Below are positions 43,267-52,689 of a stretch of 64,000 nt of DNA, piece by piece (the stretch's first letter is position 1; each line of letters begins with the position of its first letter). The stretch comes from Eutreptiella sp. 'Long Island Sound 2002' (Eukaryota > Euglenozoa > Euglenophyceae > Eutreptiales > Eutreptiaceae): contig OZ038381.1 of NCBI GenBank assembly GCA_964036045.1, positions 66,030,242-66,094,241 on the forward strand, in the 5' to 3' direction. Below the pieces are notes generated by a model. The model was given only the letters and a program-made list of their open reading frames with translations, was not told where the DNA came from and searched no databases. A program made the translations under genes and the position numbers.

Positions 43267-44176
43267 CTTCAGTCTTCGAACGAAGATTCGAATCTTCGAA
43301 CGAAGATTCGAATTCGAAGATTGTATTTGCTTTAATCGCAATTCAAGTAAATCCAATCGAATCCAAGCTGCTGGGGAGAATTGCCGCAAAAGCGCAGCAA
43401 CAGCAGCGCGCGCACCAGATTGACAGGCGATTGACGCAGATCTGTGCCAGAAGGACACAGATTTGTGCCAGAAAGGCGCAGATTTGTGCCACAAAGAAGG
43501 GTCTTTGGTTGTTTCAATTGATTTGTTGTGTTTTTTAAGGGTGTTTTAAGGGTGCGATTTTTTTTCCTCCTCCGGCCTGGGACGCCAGCTTTCACATTCA
43601 ATGTACACACGAGTCAACCCAGGCGCTGACAAGCAGAGATTGAATCAACTTCTGCGTTTGCACAGCAATGCTCAATGCTCACCTGAAGAAGCAGTCGCTT
43701 TGCTTCTCGATTTGGGAATCCCTAGACGCCGCCTTTGGGTTCTATCGCGCTTTATTTCCAAGCGTGCGGACGTATGGTAAAAACAGACTGGCCTAAGGTT
43801 TGGGAAATCAATGCCAGGCAGCTGGGGAGTCAACCTGGCTTGGAAAGGGATGAAGGAGCCCCTGCACCTTGTTGGCCACATCGACAAGAAAAATGGCATC
43901 CCAAATGTCTTCTGGCCGTTTGATCACTGGACCAACTACGTTTTCACGCAGCCTTGCCTCTATGAAACTCTACAGCCCCGCAAAGATGGGTTGGTTTTCA
44001 TTGTGAGTGGCGATGGTTATCCTGTAGCAGGTGTAAGCTGGACTCAGCTTACCATTCGCATCCAAAATCTTGAGCATCCAGCCCGCAATGCAGCACACAT
44101 TTTGGTTTTGGAGCTGGCATACTGTGCTGACTCCAATCTGAAGGATTTGCGCCGGGTCTGGAAAAAGAATCTGAGG

Positions 44177-44294
44177 GTGTGTTTTGTCTTCGAATATTGC
44201 CTTCCTTCTAACCTTCGACCGTTCGAACGAAGCTTTTCCTTCGAACGAACGTGTTTTTCGAACAAAATTTTGATTCTTCTTTGCACGCTAGTAG
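44177..44294 (+). other. Intron 1 of transposase gene
   Basis: Donor GTGTGT after an AGG codon and acceptor GCTAGTAG before GTC join two open frames in phase 0. The 118-bp intron holds two TTCGAACGAA copies (44222 and 44240) and several TTCGAA half-sites. Confidence 0.7.
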
Positions 44295-45320
44295 GTCCTG
44301 CAGCGGATCATAACTACGCGATCCGTCGTCGTGAAGGCCGCACGCTGTGCCGCAAGTGTTATTCTGGACGGAGATTTACCGTTTTTGAAGAAGTTTTTGG
44401 GACTTACTGAGCATTGGTATATACCGTCAGTTCACAACTCGGGCCTTTGGAACCCTCTCAAGAGGCGGTACCTGGGCTGTCACCGGCGCAGAACGCGCAC
44501 CGGTGATGCGTCCCGACTTGGCAAGACCCCTGTCTGCAAGGGAGCTTGTCGCTGCGCTTCAAAACCTTTGCTTCAAGTACCACGACACCATGCCATTATT
44601 TGTGTTCTTCGTATGCTTATGGGAATTGGTGCTTTGCTTGGGGAATACTTGGAAAGGCTATGCTTGTCCGCCAGCAGGGAAGCACGCAACGCTATCAATA
44701 ACATGCTGAAGATTGCTCTGTGTGGTTGGCAGCCAGGTGGACCTTGTAGACCTGATGGACCAGAAATGAAGCGTTTTTTTTTATATGGGATGGTATTGCT
44801 CATGTTTTGGGGTTGGCCGACGGGCACTTGGGTAACTAGGCTGTAATGAGGTTGCGGGACGTGATGCAACGGCTTTATCGCACCTATCAGCGCATCGACA
44901 TTGACCTCCCAGCGGACTGTCGGCAGGCAGCCTGGGAATTTCACGCACACTGTTTGCCCAATACCCGTTCTCATTATCTGATAATCTTGGAGTTCGATGT
45001 CCCCAGAATCCTAGAGGTGATAGCACCTTACGGGCTTGGGATGTGCTGCCAGGACTTGGCTGAAACCACGAATGCCAAGCTAAAGGATTTCTACTTGCGG
45101 TTCACAAACAGAGGGGGCAGCACCACAGATGACTACCAGCTCTCTGCTCTACTACAAACCATGGAGCATGCCTTCATGTACACGCCTCCCATATTGTAGC
45201 TCACGGTACAACGCGCCCAATCTCTTGCCCAAACGCTACATTGTTCGAATCTTTAATAGACGATGCCGCTCAATGGTGCTGACAAGGGAAGACAAGGCCG
45301 ATGTCGCAAGACTCGTGGCG

Positions 45321-45488
45321 GTATGTGTTATCCTCCAGGCCCTGCAGGCATGCATTGTAGTCCTTCGAGTTTAGTCTTCGTTCGAATCTTCGAATCCTCG
45401 AACGAACTCTCGTTCGAAGACTTTTCTTCGTTTGAATATTCGAATCTTCGTTCGAAGATATTTTTCGAATCTTTTGTGCTGTGCTCAG
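45321..45488 (+). other. Intron 2 of transposase gene
   Basis: Donor GTATGT and acceptor GTGCTCAG join ADVARLVA to ELLQAHPTSAP in phase 0. The 168-bp intron contains about four full or near-full TTCGTTCGAA palindromes plus half-sites. Confidence 0.75.
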
Positions 45489-46367
45489 GAGTTGCTTCAG
45501 GCGCACCCAACTTCTGCCCCAGCGTCACGATCATCACCAGGAACACCTTCTCAGAGTAGTACACAAGTGGCTCAGCACCCAGCGCCACAGCGTTCACCGG
45601 AGTTGGAGCCGTCACCATCCCCTTCTCGCCGTTTGGATGACCCGCTAGATTTTGGATCCCAGGATTCAGAAGAATATCATCCGGATTACGTTGTGGTGAA
45701 CGAAGTGTTTGATGTCAGCGCCGAGTTCCACACTTGCCGCCAGGTCATCGTAGAATCTGGAGTCACCCGCCCCTACGTTGACCTCATTCTAGTGAAATCG
45801 GTACCCAATCCGCATACGCCCATTTTCGGGGACCCGAAATACGCTTGGCTTACGCCACTGTCAACCTATGAGCGCTGTTTCCGAAAGTGTTTATCAGCCG
45901 ATTGCAAAGATATGGCTGTGGAGAGGGACTTGCTTTGTGCACTGGTTGCCCGCGCCTTTCCATTTCGCAGTCCCGATTAAAAAAGGCACCCCAACCCCGA
46001 TTATACGTCTGCTTGCGCTTGTTTGGCACGCCTACGGCGTAGTGGAGAGCTGGCGTGAAGACTGTACCGTGATGCTCAGATTCTCATCCTCAGAGCCCCC
46101 AGAGTGGGGCAAATGTACATCAACGGGCCGCTTGAAAGGCGTCAAGGTCACCGCTCAGGCTCGGGGTGGTGGTGAGGCAGCCCAGTCGGCCGAAGGAGCG
46201 CAGGAAGCCGGGGGAGTACAACAAGTGCAAAGCACAACACCGTCGAAGTGGCGGACGGTGCTCCAGGCAGCAGTTGCAGCAGGAGTGCAGCATGGCTACA
46301 TGGGAGGGGACATTCCTGAATGGGAGGTACCGCATTTACCTTGTAGCTGAGCGCTTTTGACCATGCA

Positions 46368-47523
46368 TGCGTCCTGTACGTTATTCTTCGAAAACCATTC
46401 TTCGTTTGAAGAAAAAAAGTTCGTTCGAACATTCGAATCTTCGAACGAAGATTGTATTCGAAGTCTTTTACCGCTCCACTGCCCACAGGTTGCAGCAACG
46501 CAAACTAGCGCTGTTGGCGTCAGGCGGAAGTCTCAGCTACCAGGTCGTGGATTCGAGACGACCGTGATTGCGGGCAGCCTGCTGAACGACCTCCTAACGA
46601 AGCCTGCGAGAGCACTGACGGTACTCAGAGCACTCCAAAACCATGAAGAAGGTCGCAGAAAGGTGAAGTCGATGCCAACGTGGGTCAACCTGAGCCAGGG
46701 TGGTTCCACGTTGCATTCCCCTGAGGCAACCGAACAAAAAGCGTCGACAACCAGCGCTGGTGTGCGGGGGAAAGATCCACAACCTGTTGTGTCCGGACGA
46801 CGGGCAAAGAACCTTGCCGAGATTCTCTCGTCTTACAAGAAGACAAGAAAGCCGAAGAAGAGACCGCGAGCGAAGCCAGCGGCTAAGCAACCTCCAACGA
46901 AAAAGGCAAAGCTGCTGCCGGGTGAGAGTTCGGAGACTGAGGAGTTCGAAGAGACTGAAGAAGATGAGGAGGAGGAGCCGCCTTCCGGAGATGAGGAGGA
47001 GGAGCCACCTTTCGGAGATGATGACGATGAAGACAAAACTCAGAAGACACAGATTCCAGACCGAGGGGCACTGCCGTGGGCATGGCTTCCCCTCCAACAA
47101 GAGGACCAGTGGGGAGCGTGGAGAGGAGTGCCCATTTCGAAGTGGCGCCCCTGGCGAACGGAGATACCCAGAGACATCCTGCAGCAGAAGACCAGACTGG
47201 GCCGTGCCGGTACAATCTATTGGGTCCCTGCAGACTACAAGTCTGCCGTGTGGCATTCCGTGGGAGAGTATTGTGTTGCGGCCCGAAGCTACACAACGGA
47301 GGAGGAGTGCAAAAGCACGGCGGCAGTGGCGTCGGCAACTGGTGGCGTGCGGGCTCCAAGTGCCAGGAAGAAGAAAGTGAAGGAGAAGAGGCCAAAGAAG
47401 AAGAGGAAGACGCCAACGAAGAGTGGTGGCAAGCCGGAAGAAGAAGATGCCGGAGAGGGAGACAAAGAGGATACAGAAAAGAAAGATGAGGTTGCAGTAC
47501 AAGTGTCAGGCAGTGAGTCGTGA
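46368..47523 (+). CDS. Second transposon gene, acidic/basic protein
   Basis: The proposed start is ATG at 46368: MRP, then an intron (46376-46488), then VAATQTSAVGVRRKSQLPGR onwards to the TGA at 47521. This gives about 348 codons without interruption. Features in order are a Lys/Arg-rich nuclear-localisation-like stretch (SYKKTRKPKKRPRAKP), a strongly acidic stretch of Glu and Asp with SGDEEEEPPFGDDDD, a Trp-rich folded patch (GAWRGVPISKWRPWRTEIPR, WVPADYKSAVWHSVGEY), a second basic patch (KKKVKEKRPKKKRKTP) and an acidic end. No domain is recognised. As the only intact reading frame of the element it may be a DNA-binding accessory protein; this is inference. Confidence 0.6.
46376..46488 (+). 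other. Intron 1 of second transposon gene
   Basis: Donor GTACGT three codons after the ATG and acceptor GCCCACAG lead in phase 0 to GTTGCAGCA. Two full TTCGAACGAA-type palindromes and flanking half-sites fill the 113 bp. Confidence 0.65.
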
Positions 47524-47586
47524 GCCAGGACTGAGAAAGTAGCATTGGACAGGGACACTGGTGGTTGTGCGGTTCTGTTGTTGCCT

Positions 47587-47690
47587 GTATGTGCATTTGT
47601 AAACGCCGCTTCGTTTTCTTCGAAAAATATCTTCGTTCGAACATTCGAAGGTTCGTTCGAAGAAAAGTCCACCTCATTTCGAAAACACAG
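47587..47690 (+). other. Probable 3'-UTR intron with terminal palindromes
   Basis: GTATGTG and AAAACACAG bound 104 bp that contain TTCGTTCGAA at about 47631 and 47651. The donor is the same seven bases as in the 45321 intron. No reading frame confirms the junction. Confidence 0.4.
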
Positions 47691-47856
47691 TTTCAGGGCA
47701 TTTGGGCGGTTGCAGGCTGAATCCAAAGAACCAAAACCTCAATAATACCTGTGTTGAGCATCTAATCACAATGTTTGCAGCCAAACAGCCACCCCAAAGG
47801 CGTTCGAACAGTGCCAGAATTTTCTTCGTTTGAAGAAATAATCTTCGTTCGAAGGT

Positions 47857-47896
47857 TTCGTTCGAAGAAAATACCCCCAGCGGTGGGTCTCTTGGG
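47857..47896 (-). repeat. Right 40-bp terminal inverted repeat
   Basis: Partner of 43227-43266. A further TTCGTTCGAAG lies just inside at about 47843, and a shorter form at about 47800. Confidence 0.85.
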
Positions 47897-48840
47897 CACG
47901 CTACCCTGGAACAACAACGGTGGCTACGTACACACTTCGAGCAGGCTTCGGCGGAGGACACGGCCACAGTTACGTGGGGACGGAACACCACAGCGGAATG
48001 GAGATTCCATCGGGGAGCGTGGGACAGCAAACACCCAGCCATTACCTTCCCGGTGCTGGACAAACACCGCAGTACCACAGCGGAGGCCCCGGCCTAACAG
48101 GTTGAACACCACTGCTCCCAAGTCCAGGACTCGCAGACAATCGAATGGACCACATTCCACCCACAGAAGGTGTAACTGCTCCAATATGTGTACGGCTATC
48201 TCACGCAAGGCCGCGAAGGGAACAACGACTATGTACCCATGAACCCAGCAGCGACCGAGATCATCCACCATGGAATAGGCGTCTAGGCTACCCGAAGGCT
48301 CCAACCGGCCACCACCAGGCCATATGCCACCTCAGAGCAGGGGGCGCAAGTCCACGCCTACCAGCTGACAACACCGTGCCGTCTGCCATGCCCAGACGAC
48401 CGCAACACTGTCATCTTTGCGGATGCCTCCAGCACCAGGAACGTCACCCCAGCGGCCGGGGCGGCAGCCTTGGAGCTACGGACGGACAGGGCGGGCCGAC
48501 TACACCAACACCACCTCACCGGGGCCATCATCTTCGGCCCCTCCTCTCACAGAGAACTAGAAAAGCTGGCGATCATCATGGACACCATCAACGACACCCA
48601 CCAACAACCGCGAGACCACACGCACCATGTGTGAGTCGTAGTAGACGCAGCAGTTGACTTCCAGATCGTCCGCAAACTGGCCTGACAGCCCCTACACAAG
48701 GCAACCGACTCCAGCCTGGGCACCCAAGCCCTACTCCTCTGGGTGGCTTCACAGCGCATCCCCAAGCACGTCGTCTTACACCTCGTCAAGCAAGAGTCCC
48801 ATCGTTACAGCCTGGGCAACGGACACATAGACTTACACGC
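47897..48840 (+). pseudogene. LINE-B RNase H domain
   Basis: After the transposon the LINE continues with HATLEQQRWLRTHFEQASAE-like coding. The RNase H domain starts near 48400 in one frame: NTVIFADASSTRN (first Asp, codon 48422), SHRELEKLAIIMD (Glu), VVVDAAVDF (second Asp) and HLVKQESHRYSLGNGHIDLH (final H and D). Two in-frame TGA codons (near 48636 and 48684) break it. It corresponds to the RNase H of LINE-A but keeps the motifs in a clearer form. Confidence 0.75.
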
Positions 48841-48858
48841 CCACAACCAGCAGAGCAT

Positions 48859-49659
48859 ATGCCGGACGGCGAACACCCGCCGCTACAAGACCACATGCAC
48901 ACACACCTCCAACACCTACCACCGATCGCGCACCCCGGGGAACCACCACCCTGGGTACCCGACGACCAGATCTACAACGACACGGGACAGGCGTACCACT
49001 ACCCACAACCCATCCGCACCATGGCGCACATCCGAGGCAGCCAAGCCGACAACACCCTTATGAATCGCCTCCAACATGACCTGCAGACCGCGGTATACTT
49101 CTCAGCTCTTGACCCGTCCCTGCTGCCGGTACACCTACAAACACGACGTGCCCAACTCCTAGTTGAGCAACTTCCATTCCTGGACAGGGTGGCACGCCGG
49201 TATGATCCGCGAGGTATAGACATACCCCCGGAATACACCATATGCCCCTGCCACCTCGAACAGCCAGAGACATGGGAACACTTCATACAGTGCCCGCTGG
49301 CTCAGGGAGACAACCACCAGGCCACTTGGAAACCGAAGGACACCATTGCAAAACACGCCGGATGGGGCCCGACCGCGCCGCCGGCAAATGAAGTCAGGCG
49401 CCTGATGCGGCAGCCAAAAATCAAGGCGGCGGTGCTCAGGGGAGTGGTACCACTCCAGCTCTACAGGGTCATCGCCGACCACGCCCCGGAACCCAAAACC
49501 GCAGTACGTCACATGCAACTCACCGCTGTCAGGAGGGCAGATGCACAGCTGCAACACCGCATCCAGCTGTACACACCGGAAGCGCAACAGACCTCCCACG
49601 CCAACCGTATGTATTACAACCTCCTCATCCATTACCAGCCAGCGAAACCCAGCAAATAG
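48859..49659 (+). CDS. LINE-B zf-RVT region
   Basis: This plus-strand frame of 266 codons has CPCHLEQPETWEHFIQC (C-x-C...H-x4-C), the finger that follows RNase H in LINEs with zf-RVT. Upstream, SQADNTLMNRLQHDLQTAVY and downstream, IKAAVLRGVVPLQLYRVIAD are helical. The C-terminal part ends NRMYYNLLIHYQPAKPSK. LINE-A 9852-10298 is the counterpart. It is the longest undamaged frame of LINE-B's 3' half. Confidence 0.6.
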   Translation: MPDGEHPPLQDHMHTHLQHLPPIAHPGEPPPWVPDDQIYNDTGQAYHYPQPIRTMAHIRGSQADNTLMNRLQHDLQTAVYFSALDPSLLPVHLQTRRAQLLVEQLPFLDRVARRYDPRGIDIPPEYTICPCHLEQPETWEHFIQCPLAQGDNHQATWKPKDTIAKHAGWGPTAPPANEVRRLMRQPKIKAAVLRGVVPLQLYRVIADHAPEPKTAVRHMQLTAVRRADAQLQHRIQLYTPEAQQTSHANRMYYNLLIHYQPAKPSK

Positions 49660-49788
49660 CCAGACAACCTCACCAAACCACAGCCCCCGGGAGATGCAAC
49701 AGCTCCACCCACCACACCGCACTGCACGAAGATGCGCGCACTCCCATAAGGTAACCCGGTTGTCCCACGACCCGTACCTCTCCTCAGG

Positions 49789-49992
49789 ATGCCCGCCGCT
49801 GAAGCCCCACATCCAGGGGGACCTGGAAACCCGTGCAACGTCTGCTGGAAAATAGTCAGGCACGACAACACCCCGCTCCTTGGGCATGACCTCGGCTGCG
49901 GCAGCGACGAAACACTGCACTGGTTCTGCAGCCCGTGCATCGCCCACCTGCATGCCTGCCGACTTTGCAGACGGGCGCACCCCCTCTGCTGA
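49789..49992 (+). CDS. LINE-B RING/PHD-like zinc finger
   Basis: A short frame starting MPAAEAPHPGGPGNPCNVCW contains, in order, C-x2-C, a Gly-Cys-Gly turn, HWFCSPC, HLHACRLC and a final HPLC. The cross-brace-like spacing (C2, C/H, C2, C2) resembles RING or PHD fingers. It follows the zf-RVT region by 130 bp. An E3-ligase or chromatin-reader role is possible but not shown. Confidence 0.5.
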   Translation: MPAAEAPHPGGPGNPCNVCWKIVRHDNTPLLGHDLGCGSDETLHWFCSPCIAHLHACRLCRRAHPLC

Positions 49993-50112
49993 GCCCCGCC
50001 GCCACGCGAAACCAACACCCTCATGGTCCACACGCTGGCTGGCCTGAACGCCCAGAGCATCTGTGCACCCCCCGACGCCGACTGAGGGGACAGCCCCACG
50101 TTACGTGGCTGG

Positions 50113-50600
50113 ATGTCCTTGGCGAGGAGGACCCAGCGGCACCGCCACCCAGCTGGCGCGCACCAAAGTGGACCCTGCCAGACGGGGAGGAAGACCCCAC
50201 AATCTGGGTTCCAGACCACGAACCTTATGGCGGCGTGCCACGGGGCAGCCTACCCCCAGTCAGCAAACTGCCGGACACTTGGGGCCCCATTGGCCCCATG
50301 CACCACTGTCCTCACCCTTACCACCCGCCTCTTGTTCACCTTCGGCTGGCTGGTGGGGGACGCGGAGTGGGCCATGGGGATCGCTTGCGGCGCCCATGGC
50401 CACGAGTGGGGGGGTTTTTTCTGCCGCAGCAGGGACATGACCGAGGGGGCGCCCGAGAGGCTGATGGCAGCCTATCTAACGTGTAGGGGGATACCCTGCC
50501 CCGCAGACTCGTGCCAGTGGCGTGTGGCGCCTGCCAACCACTCCTCCCACCGCCACAGCCGGGCACGTACGGCAATGCTGCAGTGGCCCGGATGACGGTC
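50113..50600 (+). CDS. LINE-B Cys/His segment, unknown
   Basis: The frame ending near 50595 has a folded-looking section, FGWLVGDAEWAMGIACGAHG, followed by EWGGFFCRSRDMTEGAPERL and LTCRGIPCPADSCQWRVAP. Cys and His are spaced irregularly. I do not recognise the domain. Confidence 0.35.
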
Positions 50601-51916
50601 GGGGCCGCTCGACACCACAGCTCCTCCACCTCCACCCGGAGAGTCGCGACCATCACCACCCAGCCCCAGCCGCGCACCACCGCCGCAACCAGGGCTACAA
50701 GCGTACATGCTCCAGCACCAGCGGGCCGAGAAGCCCAACGACCTCCACGTCCTCCAGCCTATCGACCTCAATCCCCCACACGACCACCCACTCACCACAC
50801 CGACCACAGACCACCGAAGCCACAAGGACTACGGGCGCTCCGGCACCATCGGGGGCCGGCACGCCACAAAGCCCCCGGCAAGAACGTGCAGCCCAACTGG
50901 CAGCACAGCGACACCCGCCGCAGCACCACGCGGCCACAGCATTCCGGAAACGCCAGGCTCCACCTGCCGGAAGGAGAAACATGCCAACCCACACGAATAA
51001 GGCAACCACAGGCACCCGGCCTGAGCAACCGCTCGGGATAATGCGCCCACAAATGCACCCAGGCGCGGGCCCCGCCAGCGACCCATATCCACCACCCAAA
51101 ACGCCACCCGACGCGTCCACACGGGGCCACCGGCCAGCGGCCCCTGACGCAGGCCGACACGGAGCCCCACCCGCACCACAACTCCCCAGTCCAACAGACG
51201 GCAAGCCCCACACACACACACCGTCCGAGGGCCCTCCCACAACGACACGTACCCCGACCGACGCCACCAGCGCCCCGCCCGAGCGACCCCTCGGCACCAT
51301 GCGCCCCCACGTGCACATCCCCACCGGGAGCCCCAGTCTCAAGGCTCCAGCGGCACCCTGCACGTTGACGCCAGGGTACCATTCACGAGCCCCGGCACAG
51401 GCCGAATTGGCACCCCGTGAACGCCAAGGCGCACCAGCTGGACAGGCAGTACGGCCCACTGAAGCGCCATCTGGCAGCCCCCCGGCCCCCTGCCCGGGCC
51501 CGGACCCGGACTCGGCGCACGCCACCGTCCCGACCGACGCCCCGCGGGCGAACGCGCCAGGCCACCGGCTCCCAACGGGGGTCCCGCATCCCGAGGGCGG
51601 GTCAACGGCAGCACAGCCCGCCGCAGTGGAGGGGTCTGGCAGCACGCGAGCACTGGCAGGCCACATGGGAACCTGTGCGGCGACACCACTAAAATACGAC
51701 GCAGCCGCGCCACCCGCACCGCCCGCCCAGCCACAATGCAAAGAGCCCACAATGTACGAGGGTGCTGAGGTCACGGAGGATGCGGAGGGACGCCCTCAGC
51801 GGAAAGAAACACCGATGCCAACGGCGGACCTAAACGCCCGGGGACCAACCAGAGCGGAGATACCTGGCGGGGTGACGGGCCTACCGGGCAACCAGCACGC
51901 TAGCACGCCAGCATAG
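50522..51916 (+). CDS. LINE-B Pro/Thr-rich linker ORF
   Basis: This frame of 464 codons is rich in Pro, Thr, Ala and His with no folded segment. It overlaps the previous frame at its start. Such linkers separate the zinc-finger and protease parts of this element. Because stop codons are rare in this composition, coding status is uncertain. Confidence 0.3.
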   Translation: MWRLPTTPPTATAGHVRQCCSGPDDGRGRSTPQLLHLHPESRDHHHPAPAAHHRRNQGYKRTCSSTSGPRSPTTSTSSSLSTSIPHTTTHSPHRPQTTEATRTTGAPAPSGAGTPQSPRQERAAQLAAQRHPPQHHAATAFRKRQAPPAGRRNMPTHTNKATTGTRPEQPLGIMRPQMHPGAGPASDPYPPPKTPPDASTRGHRPAAPDAGRHGAPPAPQLPSPTDGKPHTHTPSEGPPTTTRTPTDATSAPPERPLGTMRPHVHIPTGSPSLKAPAAPCTLTPGYHSRAPAQAELAPRERQGAPAGQAVRPTEAPSGSPPAPCPGPDPDSAHATVPTDAPRANAPGHRLPTGVPHPEGGSTAAQPAAVEGSGSTRALAGHMGTCAATPLKYDAAAPPAPPAQPQCKEPTMYEGAEVTEDAEGRPQRKETPMPTADLNARGPTRAEIPGGVTGLPGNQHASTPA

Positions 51917-51926
51917 CCTGCCGGAC

Positions 51927-52688
51927 ATGGCGGCACGCGGAGACAGCAAGGCACCGGACACTGGCCCACCCAGTACGCGACCTGGGGGACCGTCACCGGG
52001 CACCGGGCATGCCGCCGACCCCCCCCCCTCGCCCGCCCACGAGGCACAGACCGCGGGTCCCGCAGACACCGCTCCATCCACGGCCCGAGCACACCGCAGC
52101 GACACGGAAACACCGGGGGATGCAACGTCCGGGGAGGCACAGACGCAGGGTCCACCTCAAGCCCAGGCGGAGCCTGACGCCAGGGCAACAACCCCCGACA
52201 CACCGCAGCCCGCAACGGACCGGGGGCTGTCGCCCGGCGGACACACCCGCAACGAAGACTCTTTCGACGCCTTCATGAATTCCTGCAGGAGCGCCTCCCT
52301 GACGGACCCAGCGGCGACTGTGCCGCGCAGCCACCAAGAGCCACGAGGCGACCATACAGAGCCTGCACGGGGGCCCCCGAGGGAACCCCTCGCGCTGTCC
52401 CACCAGGCACACCGCCACCGCGATTACGCCGCCTTGGGGGCGAGGACTGAAAACACCGCAGGCGACCCGGGAGCGGACAAAGAAATGACAGAGGCCTCCG
52501 GCCCTCAGGAATCCGGTGGCCCCCCGCCCACCAGTGCGTCCCATCCGATGACCCTGCAACAGGAGCCCTCCGCGGAGACTGTACCTGAGGGACACCCCGA
52601 CACCGCCCCAGGGCACACCTCCCCGACTGGCACCACACCGGACCAGGACCAGGAGACCATGCCCCCCCCACCCCCGAGACCACCATAA
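51927..52688 (+). CDS. LINE-B linker before protease
   Basis: This frame of 253 codons starts MAARGDSKAPDTGPPSTRPG and contains the segment HRHRDYAALGARTENTAGDP, which recurs at 55360-55420. It is mostly disordered and ends in a poly-Pro stretch just before the protease coding begins. Confidence 0.35.
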   Translation: MAARGDSKAPDTGPPSTRPGGPSPGTGHAADPPPSPAHEAQTAGPADTAPSTARAHRSDTETPGDATSGEAQTQGPPQAQAEPDARATTPDTPQPATDRGLSPGGHTRNEDSFDAFMNSCRSASLTDPAATVPRSHQEPRGDHTEPARGPPREPLALSHQAHRHRDYAALGARTENTAGDPGADKEMTEASGPQESGGPPPTSASHPMTLQQEPSAETVPEGHPDTAPGHTSPTGTTPDQDQETMPPPPPRPP

Positions 52689-52689
52689 T

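Larger units (their letters stand above)
43601..45980 (+). pseudogene. Putative DDE transposase, intron-containing
   Basis: The start ATG at 43601 opens MYTRVNPGADKQRLNQLLRL. The frame has one in-frame TAA near 43780 before the long open part. Exon 1 holds VFIVSGDGYPVAGVSWTQL (Asp codon 44012). It ends VWKKNLR at 44176, and an intron (44177-44294) leads in phase to VLQRIITTRS and VILDGDLPFLKKFLGL (Asp codon 44373). After a frame change at a T9 run near 44775 comes CCQDLAETTNAKLKDFYLRF with TNRGG (Glu codon 45062). A frame change near 45195 and a second intron (45321-45488) lead to the C-terminal domain ending at 45980. Asp, Asp and Glu in this order suggest a DDE enzyme; the E..N...K arrangement recalls RAG1/Transib, but the family is not established. 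It is broken as sequenced. Confidence 0.6.
43227..47896 (+). mobile_element. TIR DNA transposon with two spliced genes
   Basis: The element is 4.67 kb long, with 40-bp inverted termini, inserted in LINE-B sequence. Inside are a transposase-like gene (43601-45980) and a second gene (46368-47523), both plus strand. Each visible intron contains copies of the terminal palindrome TTCGAACGAA. Near the left end three tandem 21-bp units (GCGCAGATTTGTGCCAGAAA-like, 43432-43495) occur. Superfamily is not assigned. Confidence 0.8.

Noticed and set aside
43227-47896. Assignment of the DNA transposon to the Kyakuja-Dileera-Zisupton group
   Set aside because: These elements may carry Ulp1 domains, but the protease in this window is in LINE-B, outside the inverted termini, and the transposase motifs do not clearly match.
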